Origin: Halomonas sp.
GTDB taxonomy: Bacteria > Pseudomonadota > Gammaproteobacteria > Pseudomonadales > Halomonadaceae
DNA: 64,000 nt
Assembly (NCBI RefSeq): GCF_011050415.1
Contig: NZ_DRFS01000004.1
Span: forward strand, 39,910-103,909
Reading direction: 5' to 3'
This document shows, piece by piece, positions 46,432-56,159 of the stretch. Numbering within the stretch: the first letter of the stretch is position 1; the number at the start of each line of letters is the position of its first letter. The notes beneath the pieces were generated by a model that saw only the letters and a list, made by a program, of their open reading frames with translations, did not search any database and had not been told where the DNA came from. A program made the position numbers and the translations under genes.

Positions 46432-46860
46432 CTACCCTTTTGCTCGAGAGCGAGAGGACGCGGTGGCTTTGGTGCTCCTCTCGCTCGACGATCCTTTACT
46501 GGCTTTAGTCTGTTGCTCCGCTCCCTGATCGGATGTGCGCTGACTTCCCGCTTTATCCGATTCAGTGGAACTGCTACTGCCCGCCTGTCGTAACATATCC
46601 AACATCATTTGCTGGTAGGTGCCGAAATTAGCAAGCCCTTGGGATAGTCCTTGAGAAAGACCCTGAGAAAGTCCTTGCTGCATCATGGGTTGCTGCAGGA
46701 AAGGTCGCATTAAACTCATCGGGTCGTAACCTTCGACCCCTGATTCCATTTGCTGCTGAATATTGTCGAGCAGATTTTTCTGGAAAGCTTCCACATCAGG
46801 CAAGCCTAAAGATTGTCGGAACTCATCCGGGGTAAGTTCGAACTCAACGTTAATTTTCAT
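46432..46860 (-). CDS. DUF6489-like small protein of the PHA locus
   Basis: 142 residues from ATG 46860 (AGGAG 7 bases upstream); the frame extends to 46935 without a site. Conserved start MKINVEFELTPDEFRQSLGLPDVEAFQKNLLDNIQQQM, then MRPFLQQPMMQQGL and three to four consecutive SQGL units, then a low-complexity Ser/Thr/Lys/Arg tail of 55 residues. The N-terminal fits the DUF6489 group seen near PHA genes in Halomonas-type genomes, from memory. The SQGL units recur in the PhaC N-terminus, so a physical link to the synthase is a fair guess. The basic tail could bind DNA or granule surface. Confidence 0.7.
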   Translation of the reverse strand: MKINVEFELTPDEFRQSLGLPDVEAFQKNLLDNIQQQMESGVEGYDPMSLMRPFLQQPMMQQGLSQGLSQGLSQGLANFGTYQQMMLDMLRQAGSSSSTESDKAGSQRTSDQGAEQQTKASKGSSSERSTKATASSRSRAKG

Positions 46861-46950
46861 TGGCGGCTCCTGCACTTTTTTCCATGACTGTTTCTCATGC
46901 ATTTGTTTTGTTTGAGTGTAGCAGCGAACGGTCAACCTTACCCCGTGGCG

Positions 46951-48042
46951 TTAGCGCTGCGTTAAACGCGGTGTGTCAACGCTAACATCGCCATTTTGAC
47001 CGCGCTGACGTAACCAGTGATCCAGCAGCGTTATGGCCATCATGGCTTCGGCAATGGGTGTTGCACGAATACCGACACAAGGATCATGCCGCCCTTTGGT
47101 AATGACTTCTACCGCCTGACCATGAACATCAATGGAGCGCCCTGGCGTGGTGATACTTGACGTAGGCTTAAGCGCTAAGCGCGCCACAATAGGTTGGCCA
47201 CTAGAAATACCACCTAATACGCCGCCAGCATGATTAGACAAAAAGCCTTCAGGCGTCATTTCATCACGGTGCTCGCTGCCACGCTGGGCAACACAGCCAA
47301 AACCTGCGCCAATCTCTACCCCTTTTACCGCATTAATACTCATTAAACCGTGCGCCAGGTCAGCATCCAGGCGGTCAAATACGGGTTCGCCCAGCCCTAC
47401 TGGGACGCCTTCAGCAATCACAGTGATTTCAGCGCCCACAGAGTCTTGGTCGCGGCGCAGTTGATCCATATACGCTTCTAGCTCTGCAACTTTGTCGGGA
47501 TCGGGACAGAAAAAAGCATTTTGTTCAACGGATTCCCACTGTTTAAAGTCAATTTTAATTGGTCCTAATTGACTCATGTAGCCGCGAATCTGCACGCCTT
47601 GGGCTGCCAAATATTTTTTGGCAATCGCCCCAGCGGCAACCCGCATAGCCGTTTCACGGGCGCTGGAACGGCCACCACCGCGATAGTCCCGATGACCATA
47701 CTTGTGGTGATAAGTGTAATCCGCGTGGGCTGGCCGAAACTGATCTTTGATTTTTGAATAGTCGTTGGAGCGCTGGTCGGTATTCTCAATTAATAGGCCA
47801 ATCGAGGTACCGGTGGTCTTGCCTTCAAACACCCCCGAGAGGATGCGTACCTGATCCGGCTCTTTGCGCTGTGTGGTATGCCGCGAGCTGCCAGGCCGAC
47901 GGCGATCCAAGTCACGCTGTAGATCCGCTTCGCTTAACGGCAGCCCCGGCGGGCAACCATCAACGATAGCGCCCAGCGCGGGGCCGTGGCTTTCACCAAA
48001 CGTGGTGACGGTAAAGAGTTTGCCAAAAGTATTGCCAGACAT
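46951..48042 (-). CDS. aroC: Chorismate synthase
   Basis: 363 residues from ATG 48042 (GAGG about 10 bases upstream). Last step of the shikimate pathway: 5-enolpyruvylshikimate-3-phosphate to chorismate with reduced FMN. Motifs [57 protein letters not shown] and GVEIGAGF and DPCVGIRA are all intact. Follows prmB by 13 bp. Confidence 0.97.
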   Translation of the reverse strand: MSGNTFGKLFTVTTFGESHGPALGAIVDGCPPGLPLSEADLQRDLDRRRPGSSRHTTQRKEPDQVRILSGVFEGKTTGTSIGLLIENTDQRSNDYSKIKDQFRPAHADYTYHHKYGHRDYRGGGRSSARETAMRVAAGAIAKKYLAAQGVQIRGYMSQLGPIKIDFKQWESVEQNAFFCPDPDKVAELEAYMDQLRRDQDSVGAEITVIAEGVPVGLGEPVFDRLDADLAHGLMSINAVKGVEIGAGFGCVAQRGSEHRDEMTPEGFLSNHAGGVLGGISSGQPIVARLALKPTSSITTPGRSIDVHGQAVEVITKGRHDPCVGIRATPIAEAMMAITLLDHWLRQRGQNGDVSVDTPRLTQR

Positions 48043-48055
48043 GGACGTTAATTCC

Positions 48056-49015
48056 TCACACAAAAGACGCCGCATGGACGTCGAGTTCAGCGGCGCTCAG
48101 GGCAAATACACCCTGGCCGCCACGCTCGAATTCAAGCCACAGGAAAGGTACGGCGGGAAACGCCGCTTCCACATGGCGATCAGAGTTTCCGACTTCTACA
48201 ATCAGCCACCCTTCACTGGTTAAGTATTTCCGCGCCTCCCTCAGTATGCGCCGCACGATATCCAAGCCATCGCTGCCAGCGCCCAACGCCAATGAAGGCT
48301 CATGGCGGAACTCGGCGGGCATTAAAGCAAGGTCTCGGGCATCCACATACGGGGGATTAGAGACAATCAAATCAAAACGTTGCCCTTCCAGGCCACTGAA
48401 TACGTCCGACTCAACTGCGCGCACCCGGTCACCCACATCGTGACGGGTAATATTTTGCTTCGCTACCGCCAATGCATCCTGACTAATATCAGCAAGCGCT
48501 ACCTCGCAGGTAGGTAAATAGAGCGCTGTGGCAATGCCGATACAGCCCGAACCGGTGCATAAATCAAGCACCCTGGCGGGTGGCTCTTCAGGAAACCATG
48601 CGGTAAAGCCATCCTCTATTAATTCGGCGATGGGTGAACGGGGAATCAACACACGTTCGTCAACGCTAAATGGGTGGCCTGCAAAAAAACTCTCGCCCAG
48701 CAAATAAGGCAGCGGGCGGCGTGTAGTAATACGTTCACGTGCCAAACTAATGATACGCTGCCGCTCAACGGGCAACAGCCGAGCCTCTAGTACGCTAGGG
48801 TCGATATTCCAAGGGAGGTGCAGTGCGCCTAAGCAAAGCGCTACCGCCTCATCCCAGGCGGATTCAGTGCCATGGCCGTAGTGCAGCCCTGCTAGATAAA
48901 ACTCACTGGAGACCCAGCGCAGATAATCGCGCAGCGTAAAGAGATCGCTCGCCAGTGCCGAATCCGGCATGGAAAGGGTTGAATGCGAATTCTCAACGTT
49001 AAGATGCGTGGTCAC
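48056..49015 (-). CDS. prmB: 50S ribosomal protein L3 N5-glutamine methyltransferase
   Basis: 319 residues. N-terminal helical substrate domain, then class I methyltransferase: [31 protein letters not shown], and [10 protein letters not shown] catalytic motif. PrmB methylates a glutamine of ribosomal protein L3; its order with aroC and divergent smrB matches the conserved smrB-prmB-aroC neighbourhood of enteric bacteria, which separates it from PrmC. Confidence 0.95.
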   Translation of the reverse strand: MTTHLNVENSHSTLSMPDSALASDLFTLRDYLRWVSSEFYLAGLHYGHGTESAWDEAVALCLGALHLPWNIDPSVLEARLLPVERQRIISLARERITTRRPLPYLLGESFFAGHPFSVDERVLIPRSPIAELIEDGFTAWFPEEPPARVLDLCTGSGCIGIATALYLPTCEVALADISQDALAVAKQNITRHDVGDRVRAVESDVFSGLEGQRFDLIVSNPPYVDARDLALMPAEFRHEPSLALGAGSDGLDIVRRILREARKYLTSEGWLIVEVGNSDRHVEAAFPAVPFLWLEFERGGQGVFALSAAELDVHAASFV

Positions 49016-49175
49016 AGTGACTCCTGGTAAAGATACTCATGGTCGCAGCTAAAAAGCCTTATCCACATGACGAATAAAAGATTGTACCTTTCACGCCGCC
49101 CGGTTCACAGCAACGCTCAGCCCGCTATACTGTGCTCCTTTAGCTGATTCACTTTTTTAACCACCTGAGCCTGCC

Positions 49176-49745
49176 ATGACGCGACGCCGCCACTTGCCTA
49201 ATGATGACGATATCAGTGCCTTCCGCGACGCGTTAAAAGCAGCGGGCGTTCGGCCTATCGCCACAAATCAGGCGGACCCCGGCAAGCCTAAACGCGACAA
49301 CCAAGCCCATGAAGCCCGGCGCACCGCTGCTGTTCAGACTAACGCCCCTCAGGCCACCGGACGCACTTCAGATGGACGCGTAGAAGCTGTACGCCCTTCT
49401 GAATATTTAGAGTTTAGCGTGCCTGACCTGCCGTGGCGCACGTTTAGCCAGTTAAAGCGCGGCCAAATGGCTTGGCAAGCGGGGCTAGACCTGCATGGCT
49501 ATACGCTGGAAGAGGCGCGTAGGGAGCTTGAGAGTTTTCTGCGCGATTCCGCTAGCCAAGGCCTGCGCTGTGTACTCGTGGTGCATGGCAAGGCATGGGG
49601 TAGCACGTCTGACTTCCCGGTCCTCAAAAGTCATACGAATACCTGGCTGCGTGAATGGCCTAATGTGCTGGCGTTCTGCTCAGCGATTGATATCGACGGT
49701 GGAACCGGCGCAGTCTATATACTCTTGCGTAAACGCGGCCATTAG
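49176..49745 (+). CDS. smrB: Smr-domain endonuclease
   Basis: 189 residues. Basic N-terminal region of ~95 residues and a C-terminal Smr domain with DLHGYTLEEARRELESFL, VVHGKAWGS and the closing YILLRKRGH. SmrB cleaves mRNA at collided ribosomes in E. coli. Divergent from prmB as in other gammaproteobacteria. The second motif reads HGKAWGS instead of the common HGKG. Confidence 0.88.
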   Translation: MTRRRHLPNDDDISAFRDALKAAGVRPIATNQADPGKPKRDNQAHEARRTAAVQTNAPQATGRTSDGRVEAVRPSEYLEFSVPDLPWRTFSQLKRGQMAWQAGLDLHGYTLEEARRELESFLRDSASQGLRCVLVVHGKAWGSTSDFPVLKSHTNTWLREWPNVLAFCSAIDIDGGTGAVYILLRKRGH

Positions 49746-49749
49746 CCCT

Positions 49750-50766
49750 TTATTCAGTGGCATCTGAGGCGATGCTTGGCATGCGCCGCTCCAGCGCCTC
49801 ATCGGCTAAATGGCGACCTAGGCGAATCAAATCACGCCCCCGGTGGAATTCGTAGGTACTGCAGACGGTTTTAGGGATTTCGATCAGTACATCCGGCGGG
49901 TAGCCTGCCACTTTGTACTTGGCCAGGGCAGCCTGGGTAATATCAAACGACTCCAAAATCATATCCAGCTTGCTCCACTCGCGCTTACCGCGCGCTTCAG
50001 GTGTTTCCTCCAGCACCTCATTGTCATCTGTATTGCTGCTGCCAAACCCTCCCCACAGTTTTTTAGTCGCTGCCCGCACATCGCCAATCCAGTTCCCCAT
50101 ACTTTGATCTCGCTGGCGCTCTTGTTCACTGCGGCTATCGGTATCTTCCTGCTCCTTTGGCAGTAACTCTTCTAATGTCACCGGCAGAGGGCTATGCGCT
50201 GTGACATTAACTGCTACGACAAAATCTGCTTCATGGGCGGCTACCACCGGCATAATAGGTAGCGGATTGAGTAACCCACCATCAACCAACACTTGGTCGC
50301 CTAAATGCACCGGGGTAATGACACCAGGCACGGCAATAGAGGCGCGAATAGCCCGCAGCAGCGAACCGTTTTGAAACCACACTTCTCGTTGACGTACGAG
50401 ATCCGTCGCTACCGTTGTCACGGGGATCGCTAGGTCCTCAATTAAAATATCGCCTACCAGAGCTTCCAGCTTGCTCATCACTTTACTGGCGCGCATCGCC
50501 CCCATTGGACTCCATGTTACATCGACCAATTTGAGCACATCCAGGTAGTCGAGATTACACACCCAATCGCGGTATTCCGGCAGTTTTCCGGCAGCATAAA
50601 TGCCGCCGATCAACGCCCCCATGGAACACCCTGATACGGCAATAATCTCGAAACCACGCGCCTCCAGCGCTTCAATAACGCCAATATGCGCATAGCCACG
50701 CGCCCCACCACTGCCCAGCACGAGGGCGACTTTGTTACCACTACCAACGTGGGCCAATGTGTTCAT
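49750..50766 (-). CDS. rssA: Patatin-like phospholipase, RssA family
   Basis: 338 residues. Glycine-rich oxyanion loop VLGSGGARGYAHIGV, nucleophile Ser48 in SGCSMGA (the usual GxSxG as GCSMG), and the catalytic Asp in LVDGGLLNP. Calcium-independent lipid acyl hydrolase of the cytosol or membrane. C-terminal ~130 residues extend beyond the patatin core with an acidic region (~210-240). Nearly abuts smrB (4 bp, convergent). Confidence 0.88.
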   Translation of the reverse strand: MNTLAHVGSGNKVALVLGSGGARGYAHIGVIEALEARGFEIIAVSGCSMGALIGGIYAAGKLPEYRDWVCNLDYLDVLKLVDVTWSPMGAMRASKVMSKLEALVGDILIEDLAIPVTTVATDLVRQREVWFQNGSLLRAIRASIAVPGVITPVHLGDQVLVDGGLLNPLPIMPVVAAHEADFVVAVNVTAHSPLPVTLEELLPKEQEDTDSRSEQERQRDQSMGNWIGDVRAATKKLWGGFGSSNTDDNEVLEETPEARGKREWSKLDMILESFDITQAALAKYKVAGYPPDVLIEIPKTVCSTYEFHRGRDLIRLGRHLADEALERRMPSIASDATE

Positions 50767-50819
50767 GTAGCTGTCCTTCCGTTGTGCTTACAGTCGTGTC
50801 ACTTTCAGCGATAACGCCA

Positions 50820-51722
50820 TTACCATTCAACACTGCCCCAATGATGGACGATAACAGCAGCGACTTGAGCCACTGCTCGTGGTTCCAAATGCAGATGGTG
50901 CCCACCTTTGAGTACTTCACGCGTTAACCCTTGCACGGCTTGACGCGCTTGCACCGCCGAAGAGCGCTCTCCTAAAATCCCGTCTTCGCCCTCTATCAAT
51001 AGTACAGGCGCTTGAATGGCCGCCAGGAGCGACAGCACCTGCTCGGGTGTAAAGCGCACTAGGGATGGCTTCAATAACCGACTGTCTGTGCGCATTTGCA
51101 CATGTCCATCGGCAGTGGGCTGAGTATTGCGTTCCACCAATGGCGTGGCCGTTATGCTATCGACGGATGTAACGCCACCGGCAACTCGTGCTGCAACCGC
51201 ACTTTCGACATCTGGGTATCGCGGTGCTCGCGACAGCGGCCGACGATAAGCCGTTAACCCTTTACGCAGTTGGCTAGCGGTCTCTTCAACCGGGGTATTC
51301 AGCGCGCCTAACCCGTCAATCAGCGTTAAGCGTGCAACGCGCTCAGGCAGCGCAGCGGCAAGCAGGCAGGATACTGCCGCACCCATGGAGTGGGCTAATA
51401 AGCTGGCTTGTTCTATGTCGAGGGTGTCCATGGCATCTAATACATCGTAGCAGTAGTCCCACAGCGCATAATCCGTTCCTGCCGCTGCATGTGCTGAATG
51501 CCCATGGCCACGAAAATCCAGTGCCACAATGCGGATATCCAGCGCCTCAACCAATAGAGGGGCCAAACGGGAGAAACTCGCTGCATTGTCTAACCAGCCA
51601 TGCAGGGCCAGCCACGTGGGAGCATCCGCCCGTCCCCAGCTAAGTGCGGCAAGTCGACCCTGAGCAAGTAAAAGCGGCTGCGGCGCGAAGGCGCGCACAG
51701 CCGTGGGGTTGGTATCAGACAT
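50820..51722 (-). CDS. Alpha/beta hydrolase
   Basis: 300 residues from ATG 51722. Oxyanion LALHGWLDNAASF, RGHGHSAHA, nucleophile elbow LAHSMGAAVS (Ser112) and a late His in GGHHLHLE. Class of serine hydrolases related to MhpC/BioH-like and ABHD proteins; substrate not known. Stands downstream of ybbP on the same strand. Confidence 0.85.
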   Translation of the reverse strand: MSDTNPTAVRAFAPQPLLLAQGRLAALSWGRADAPTWLALHGWLDNAASFSRLAPLLVEALDIRIVALDFRGHGHSAHAAAGTDYALWDYCYDVLDAMDTLDIEQASLLAHSMGAAVSCLLAAALPERVARLTLIDGLGALNTPVEETASQLRKGLTAYRRPLSRAPRYPDVESAVAARVAGGVTSVDSITATPLVERNTQPTADGHVQMRTDSRLLKPSLVRFTPEQVLSLLAAIQAPVLLIEGEDGILGERSSAVQARQAVQGLTREVLKGGHHLHLEPRAVAQVAAVIVHHWGSVEW

Positions 51723-51873
51723 AAAAGCAATCCTAAGCAAATAACGTCGCCTAACACAGGCACGTTGAGTCAGCCAAACAGCAGCCCCCAGATGACGACA
51801 AGAACAACAAAAGGTACCATGCCGTGCATAATGCTTCCGCTGCTTTTACTTCCACGCTTATTTTGGTGTTGCC

Positions 51874-51966
51874 ATGAAACCACGTCGCGATACTCGCGCC
51901 CGTAATCTCGTCTTTTTTGTTGCTGTTACCAGCGCTATTGTCGTGGGCTTCTGGTTAGCCAGGTAG
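51874..51966 (+). CDS. Possible 30-residue membrane peptide
   Basis: ATG 51874 opens a 30-codon frame (KPRRDTRARN basic head, then an uninterrupted hydrophobic segment NLVFFVAVTSAIVVGFWLA and a final Arg, TAG 51964-51966). The positive-inside pattern is that of a single-span membrane peptide. Ribosome site weak; overlaps no annotated gene and lies between ybbP and the hydrolase on the other strand. A minus-strand hydrophobic 19-codon frame lies nearby (51770-51829). Low confidence. Confidence 0.3.
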   Translation: MKPRRDTRARNLVFFVAVTSAIVVGFWLAR

Positions 51967-51969
51967 CTT

Positions 51970-54546
51970 TTAAGCTTCCCCAAGTAGTCCAAGGCTAGCC
52001 GCCGGGGCTTGGCGGCGTAGCCCGCGGGAAAGCGCATGGCCTATCACGCCAATCAGCAGGGCACCACCCAGCGGTAGGAAAACCCATAGCCCCAGGTGAA
52101 AGCGCGGCGTGAGATCCAGCCAGTAAATATAGAGAGCCCCCGTCGCGAGCTCTGCCAACACCGCGCCCATCAAACCACTGGCAAATCCTAATAAGGCGTA
52201 CTCGGCTCCCTGCACCCGTGAAATCATTCGAGTGCCCGCTCCAAACACACGCAATAGCCCGCTTTCGTGGGCACGCACCGGACGGCTTGCGGTTAGTGCT
52301 GCATAAAGCACGCTAATGCCTGCCAAAAGCACCAAGGCAAGCACTAACTCCACTGCCCGCGTGACCTGGGTGAGTACATCGCGCACCTGACCTAAAATTG
52401 CATCGACATTAAGCAATGAAACACCGGGGAAATCGGTGATCAACTCGCGGATCAGCCCCTCATCCGTTTCAGGCAAGTGAAACGCGGTGATGTAGCTATG
52501 GCCGAACTGCTCCAACACGCCAGGCGGGAAAATAACAAAGAAGTTAGGCTGAAAACTGTCCCAATTCAGGCTGCGAAGACTGGTGATTTGCGTAACGATT
52601 TCATCACTGCCGATGGAAAACGTCATTTCGTCGCCAATCCCAAGTCCTAGCCGGCTGGCTAGTCCATCCTCCATCGAAATAGGCACTGGAACCGCCTGAG
52701 GCGTTGCTTCTACTGCACTCATCCAGCCTTGGCCTGGCTCAGTATTCCCTTCTACCTCTACGGCCGAGAACCACGCCCCAGCCACTACTGCGTTGCCTTC
52801 GGGTAAGTCTGATTGCCAGGTCAGGTTAAGCTCGCGGCGCAGCGAGTTATCACCACGGGCATCCGGTGGCACGGCATCTTGGGGGGACTGATCATTTATC
52901 GCAATCACCCGACCGCGGACCATAGGATACAGCGTACTTTGGGTATCTACCCGGGGCGATATCGCCGCTTCAAAAGGGTCACGCTCTGAAGGCTGAATGT
53001 TGATAGCAAAATAGTTGGGGGTGTTATCAGGCAATTGGTCTTGCCAAGTGCTTAACAGGTCGCCGCGCACCAACACGATCATCGCCATGGCAAAGAAAGT
53101 GACCGAGAATGCTAAAAGCTGGCCCAGCCCTGCTTGGCGGCGGCGAGCCAATTGGCGACCGCCCAAACGCAGCGCTTGAGACCATTCACTGCTCCCTGAT
53201 AAACGCTGCACGCCCTTCAGCAAAGCACTGAGCAGAAACGCGCTAATCAACCACAGCAAGCCGAGAAGCAGCGCGCCGCCGATTAATAGCGCAATCGCCA
53301 ATGGTAGGCTGCCCGAATAGAGCCATAACAAGCCGCCAAACACGGTACTGGCCACGCCCACAACGAGCCAGGCAGAGGGTGGCAATGGATCAAGCTCACG
53401 GCGTAGCACTTTTAGCGCACTGACTTGCTTAATACGCAGTAGCGTTGGCCCTGCAAACCCCACTAAAACAGCCAGAGCGGTGAATACACCCAGGCCAAGC
53501 GGCATCAGTCCCGGTGGTGGGAGTGTCATAGGTAGGAAACTTACTAACAGCCAGAGCAGAATCGCCTGGCCAACTAGACCTAACAGTGCGCCAATCACGG
53601 CGGCTACTAGTGCTAAGCCCAGCAGTTGCAGACTAAAAATAGTCACTAATTGGCGCTGACTAGCCCCAAAACAGCGCAGCAATGCGGCGGTATCCAAGTG
53701 GCGCTCCACGTAGCGGCGGGTAGACATTGCCACTGCTACCCCTGCCAATAATACGGCAGCCAACCCTGCTAACCCCAAGTAGCTTTCAGCACGTTCCAGA
53801 GCATTACCAAGCTGGGGGCGATCAACCCGCACATCACGCACTTCTACTCCGTCGCGGCGTAGCTCCGCGAGCAGCCCTTGAACCTGATCCAGCGCAGCAG
53901 GTGAACCCGCCGCTAAAATTTCAAACTCTACTCGAGATCCCTGTTGCACAAGCCCGGTCGCTTCTAGATCCGTCGTATTAAGCATTAAGCGCGGATTAAA
54001 ATTGCCAAAGCCGCCAGACTGATCCGCTTCACGCTCAACAATGCCCGTCACGGTAAGCTCAGTTTGGCCTACCTGCACCCGGTCACCGAGCTCAATTTCA
54101 ATCAACTGCACTAGCCGTGGGTCAGCCCAAGCCTCTCCCGGCGGTGGACCAGAGGCTATTTGCTCGGTGCCATTGCCAAAATCGACATGTGAGACCCCGT
54201 AATGAGGGTAGACATCATCAACCGCTTTCAGGCTCGCAGGCTGGAACTGGTCGCCGCGGCTGATCATCGAAACAAGATCCACCTGATCGCTTAACGTAAA
54301 GCCTGCATCTTCTAGGTTGGCCCGAAGCTCATCGGAAAAAGGGTCACGCTGTTCCAACACTAGATCGCCACCCAGCATTTGCCCTGCCTGACGCTCCAAG
54401 CCGCGCTCTAAGCGATCGAGAAAAAAAGCAATCATGGTGGAAGCCGCAACGGCCAATACTAGTGCGACAAACAGGGCTCTAACATCGGCAGCGCGCAGGT
54501 CTCGCTTGAGACTGCGCATTGCCAAGCGCCAATTCACATCACTCAT
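51970..54546 (-). CDS. ybbP: FtsX-like ABC transporter permease, YbbP family
   Basis: 858 residues with about ten membrane helices in two halves: N-terminal helix then periplasmic MacB-like domain, four-helix FtsX core (~260-380 and ~410-470), second periplasmic domain, and C-terminal three helices. AALLRCFGASQRQLVTIFSLQL and LLRVFGAGTRMISRVQGAEY are the FtsX signatures. Overlaps ybbA by 4 bases (ATGA), so translationally coupled. Lies divergently beside tesA as in E. coli; probably a lipoprotein or lipid-related exporter but function is unproven. Confidence 0.92.
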   Translation of the reverse strand: MSDVNWRLAMRSLKRDLRAADVRALFVALVLAVAASTMIAFFLDRLERGLERQAGQMLGGDLVLEQRDPFSDELRANLEDAGFTLSDQVDLVSMISRGDQFQPASLKAVDDVYPHYGVSHVDFGNGTEQIASGPPPGEAWADPRLVQLIEIELGDRVQVGQTELTVTGIVEREADQSGGFGNFNPRLMLNTTDLEATGLVQQGSRVEFEILAAGSPAALDQVQGLLAELRRDGVEVRDVRVDRPQLGNALERAESYLGLAGLAAVLLAGVAVAMSTRRYVERHLDTAALLRCFGASQRQLVTIFSLQLLGLALVAAVIGALLGLVGQAILLWLLVSFLPMTLPPPGLMPLGLGVFTALAVLVGFAGPTLLRIKQVSALKVLRRELDPLPPSAWLVVGVASTVFGGLLWLYSGSLPLAIALLIGGALLLGLLWLISAFLLSALLKGVQRLSGSSEWSQALRLGGRQLARRRQAGLGQLLAFSVTFFAMAMIVLVRGDLLSTWQDQLPDNTPNYFAINIQPSERDPFEAAISPRVDTQSTLYPMVRGRVIAINDQSPQDAVPPDARGDNSLRRELNLTWQSDLPEGNAVVAGAWFSAVEVEGNTEPGQGWMSAVEATPQAVPVPISMEDGLASRLGLGIGDEMTFSIGSDEIVTQITSLRSLNWDSFQPNFFVIFPPGVLEQFGHSYITAFHLPETDEGLIRELITDFPGVSLLNVDAILGQVRDVLTQVTRAVELVLALVLLAGISVLYAALTASRPVRAHESGLLRVFGAGTRMISRVQGAEYALLGFASGLMGAVLAELATGALYIYWLDLTPRFHLGLWVFLPLGGALLIGVIGHALSRGLRRQAPAASLGLLGEA

Positions 54547-55271
54547 TGGGTGCCCTCTTCACTTATAGCGCTGGCAGGCACGAAGGGTTCCAGGCGTCCG
54601 TGATCCAAGCGCAGGCAACGATCACAGCGGTGCGCTAACGCGTGGTCGTGGGTGACGAGGATTAGCGTAGTGCCTGCTTCACGGTTTAAGGTAAATAACA
54701 AATCAATGATTTGCGCACCGGTATCCGGGTCCAGGTTGCCAGTGGGTTCATCGGCAAAGACTAACTCTGGGTCGGTCACAAAGGCTCGGGCAACCGCCAC
54801 CCGCTGCTGCTCGCCACCGGAAAGTTGTTTAGGTAAATGCTCCACCCGCTCGCCCAGCCCTACACGGGTTAGCCACTGAACGGCGGTTTGCGTTTCACCC
54901 GCACGCGGTGAAAGTTCCAGCGGCAGCATGACGTTTTCAAGTGCGCTCAAGGTAGGTAACAGCTGAAAATTTTGAAATACAAAGCCCACTCTACCGGCAC
55001 GCAGCGCTGCACGGCCATCTTCATCCAAGCGGCTAAGCGCTTGCCCGAACAGCGTTAGCTCGCCATCACTGGGTGTATCTAAGCCTGCCAACAGGCCAAG
55101 TAACGTTGATTTACCCGCACCGCTCTTACCCAATATTGCAACGCTTTCACCTGCCGCTACGCTAAGCGATAGGTCATGTAAGATAGTCAGTGAGCGCTCA
55201 CCGCTAGTGACTTCTTTGGAGAGTTTATCAGCGTGTAAGACGGGCTGCCCAGCAGTACCATGGGGAACCAT
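54543..55271 (-). CDS. ybbA: ABC transporter ATP-binding protein, YbbA family
   Basis: 242 residues if the ATG at 55271 is used (E. coli YbbA has 228); an ATG at 55355 is also in frame but overlaps the divergent tesA start. Walker A ILGKSGAGKSTLL, Q-loop FVFQNFQLLP, signature LSGGEQQRV, Walker B LVFADEPTGNLD and LVTHD. LolD-like subgroup. Partner of YbbP; the 82-bp gap to tesA supports the shorter start. Confidence 0.9.
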   Translation of the reverse strand: MVPHGTAGQPVLHADKLSKEVTSGERSLTILHDLSLSVAAGESVAILGKSGAGKSTLLGLLAGLDTPSDGELTLFGQALSRLDEDGRAALRAGRVGFVFQNFQLLPTLSALENVMLPLELSPRAGETQTAVQWLTRVGLGERVEHLPKQLSGGEQQRVAVARAFVTDPELVFADEPTGNLDPDTGAQIIDLLFTLNREAGTTLILVTHDHALAHRCDRCLRLDHGRLEPFVPASAISEEGTQ

Positions 55272-55353
55272 ACTGGTGACTTGGTGGTCGGTAAGATGCT
55301 GGCGATCAGCTTGAGCAGTAGAAGAATTTGCAGTTTTATCAGAGGAGTAAGGC

Positions 55354-56055
55354 ATGAAGCGAAGCATCCCTGTAGCTTGGTGTGGACTAAACCGTATGGT
55401 ACCCGTAGGAGTAGTACTACTGGTAGTCGCCTTTACCTCGTCATCTATCAACGCAGAACCCACTGGCTCAACTTCTACAAACTCAGAAGCTGTCCCTACG
55501 TTGCTGGTCATGGGCGACAGTTTAAGCGCAGCATACGGCATAGCGCGCGAAGAGGGCTGGGTGTACCTCTTAGCAGAGCGTTTAGCGGGTGATGCACGTG
55601 TTATAAACGCAAGTATCAGCGGTGAAACGACGTCTGGAGGCGCACAACGGTTTGCTGACATCATCGGACAACGCCAGCCGGATATTGTTCTACTTGAGTT
55701 AGGAGGCAACGACGGGTTACGCGGCCTCGCTCCTACTCAAATGCAGGCTAACTTAGCGGCGATGATTGAACAAAGCCAAGACGCAGGCGCGCAAGTATTG
55801 CTGCTCGGCATTGATATACCGCCCAATTACGGCCAGGCCTACCGTGATGCATTTACCGGCGTATATCACACGTTGGCCGAGGAGTATGACGTGCCATTAG
55901 TGCCGTTCTTACTTGAAGACGTTGCGCTCGAAAGTACGTTAATGCAAAGCGATGGCATTCATCCTACCGCGGACGCTCAACCGATTATTCTAGATAACGT
56001 GTGGCCCGCTTTAGAGCCCCTGCTGGAAACGACGTATCAGGCAGCTATTGAGTAG
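55354..56055 (+). CDS. tesA: GDSL lysophospholipase/acyl-CoA thioesterase TesA
   Basis: 233 residues. ATG preceded by AGAGGAGTAAGG. Long signal region with hydrophobic VPVGVVLLVVAFT, then GDSLSAAYG (nucleophile Ser56), LGGNDGLRG and the catalytic Asp/His in SDGIHPTAD. Periplasmic multifunctional esterase: thioesterase, lysophospholipase, protease I. Divergent from ybbAP as in E. coli. Confidence 0.9.
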   Translation: MKRSIPVAWCGLNRMVPVGVVLLVVAFTSSSINAEPTGSTSTNSEAVPTLLVMGDSLSAAYGIAREEGWVYLLAERLAGDARVINASISGETTSGGAQRFADIIGQRQPDIVLLELGGNDGLRGLAPTQMQANLAAMIEQSQDAGAQVLLLGIDIPPNYGQAYRDAFTGVYHTLAEEYDVPLVPFLLEDVALESTLMQSDGIHPTADAQPIILDNVWPALEPLLETTYQAAIE

Positions 56056-56159
56056 CCGTAATCTAATACACAGTTCCATCCTTTTAATTAATGGTAGTAG
56101 CACTTTTGTAAGCCAGCTTGTAACCTTAAGCAATATTCGGTGGTTACTCATGGCGACTC

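Noticed and set aside
51770..51829. Minus-strand 19-residue hydrophobic peptide
   Set aside because: Very short, weak ribosome site; kept only as part of a finding.
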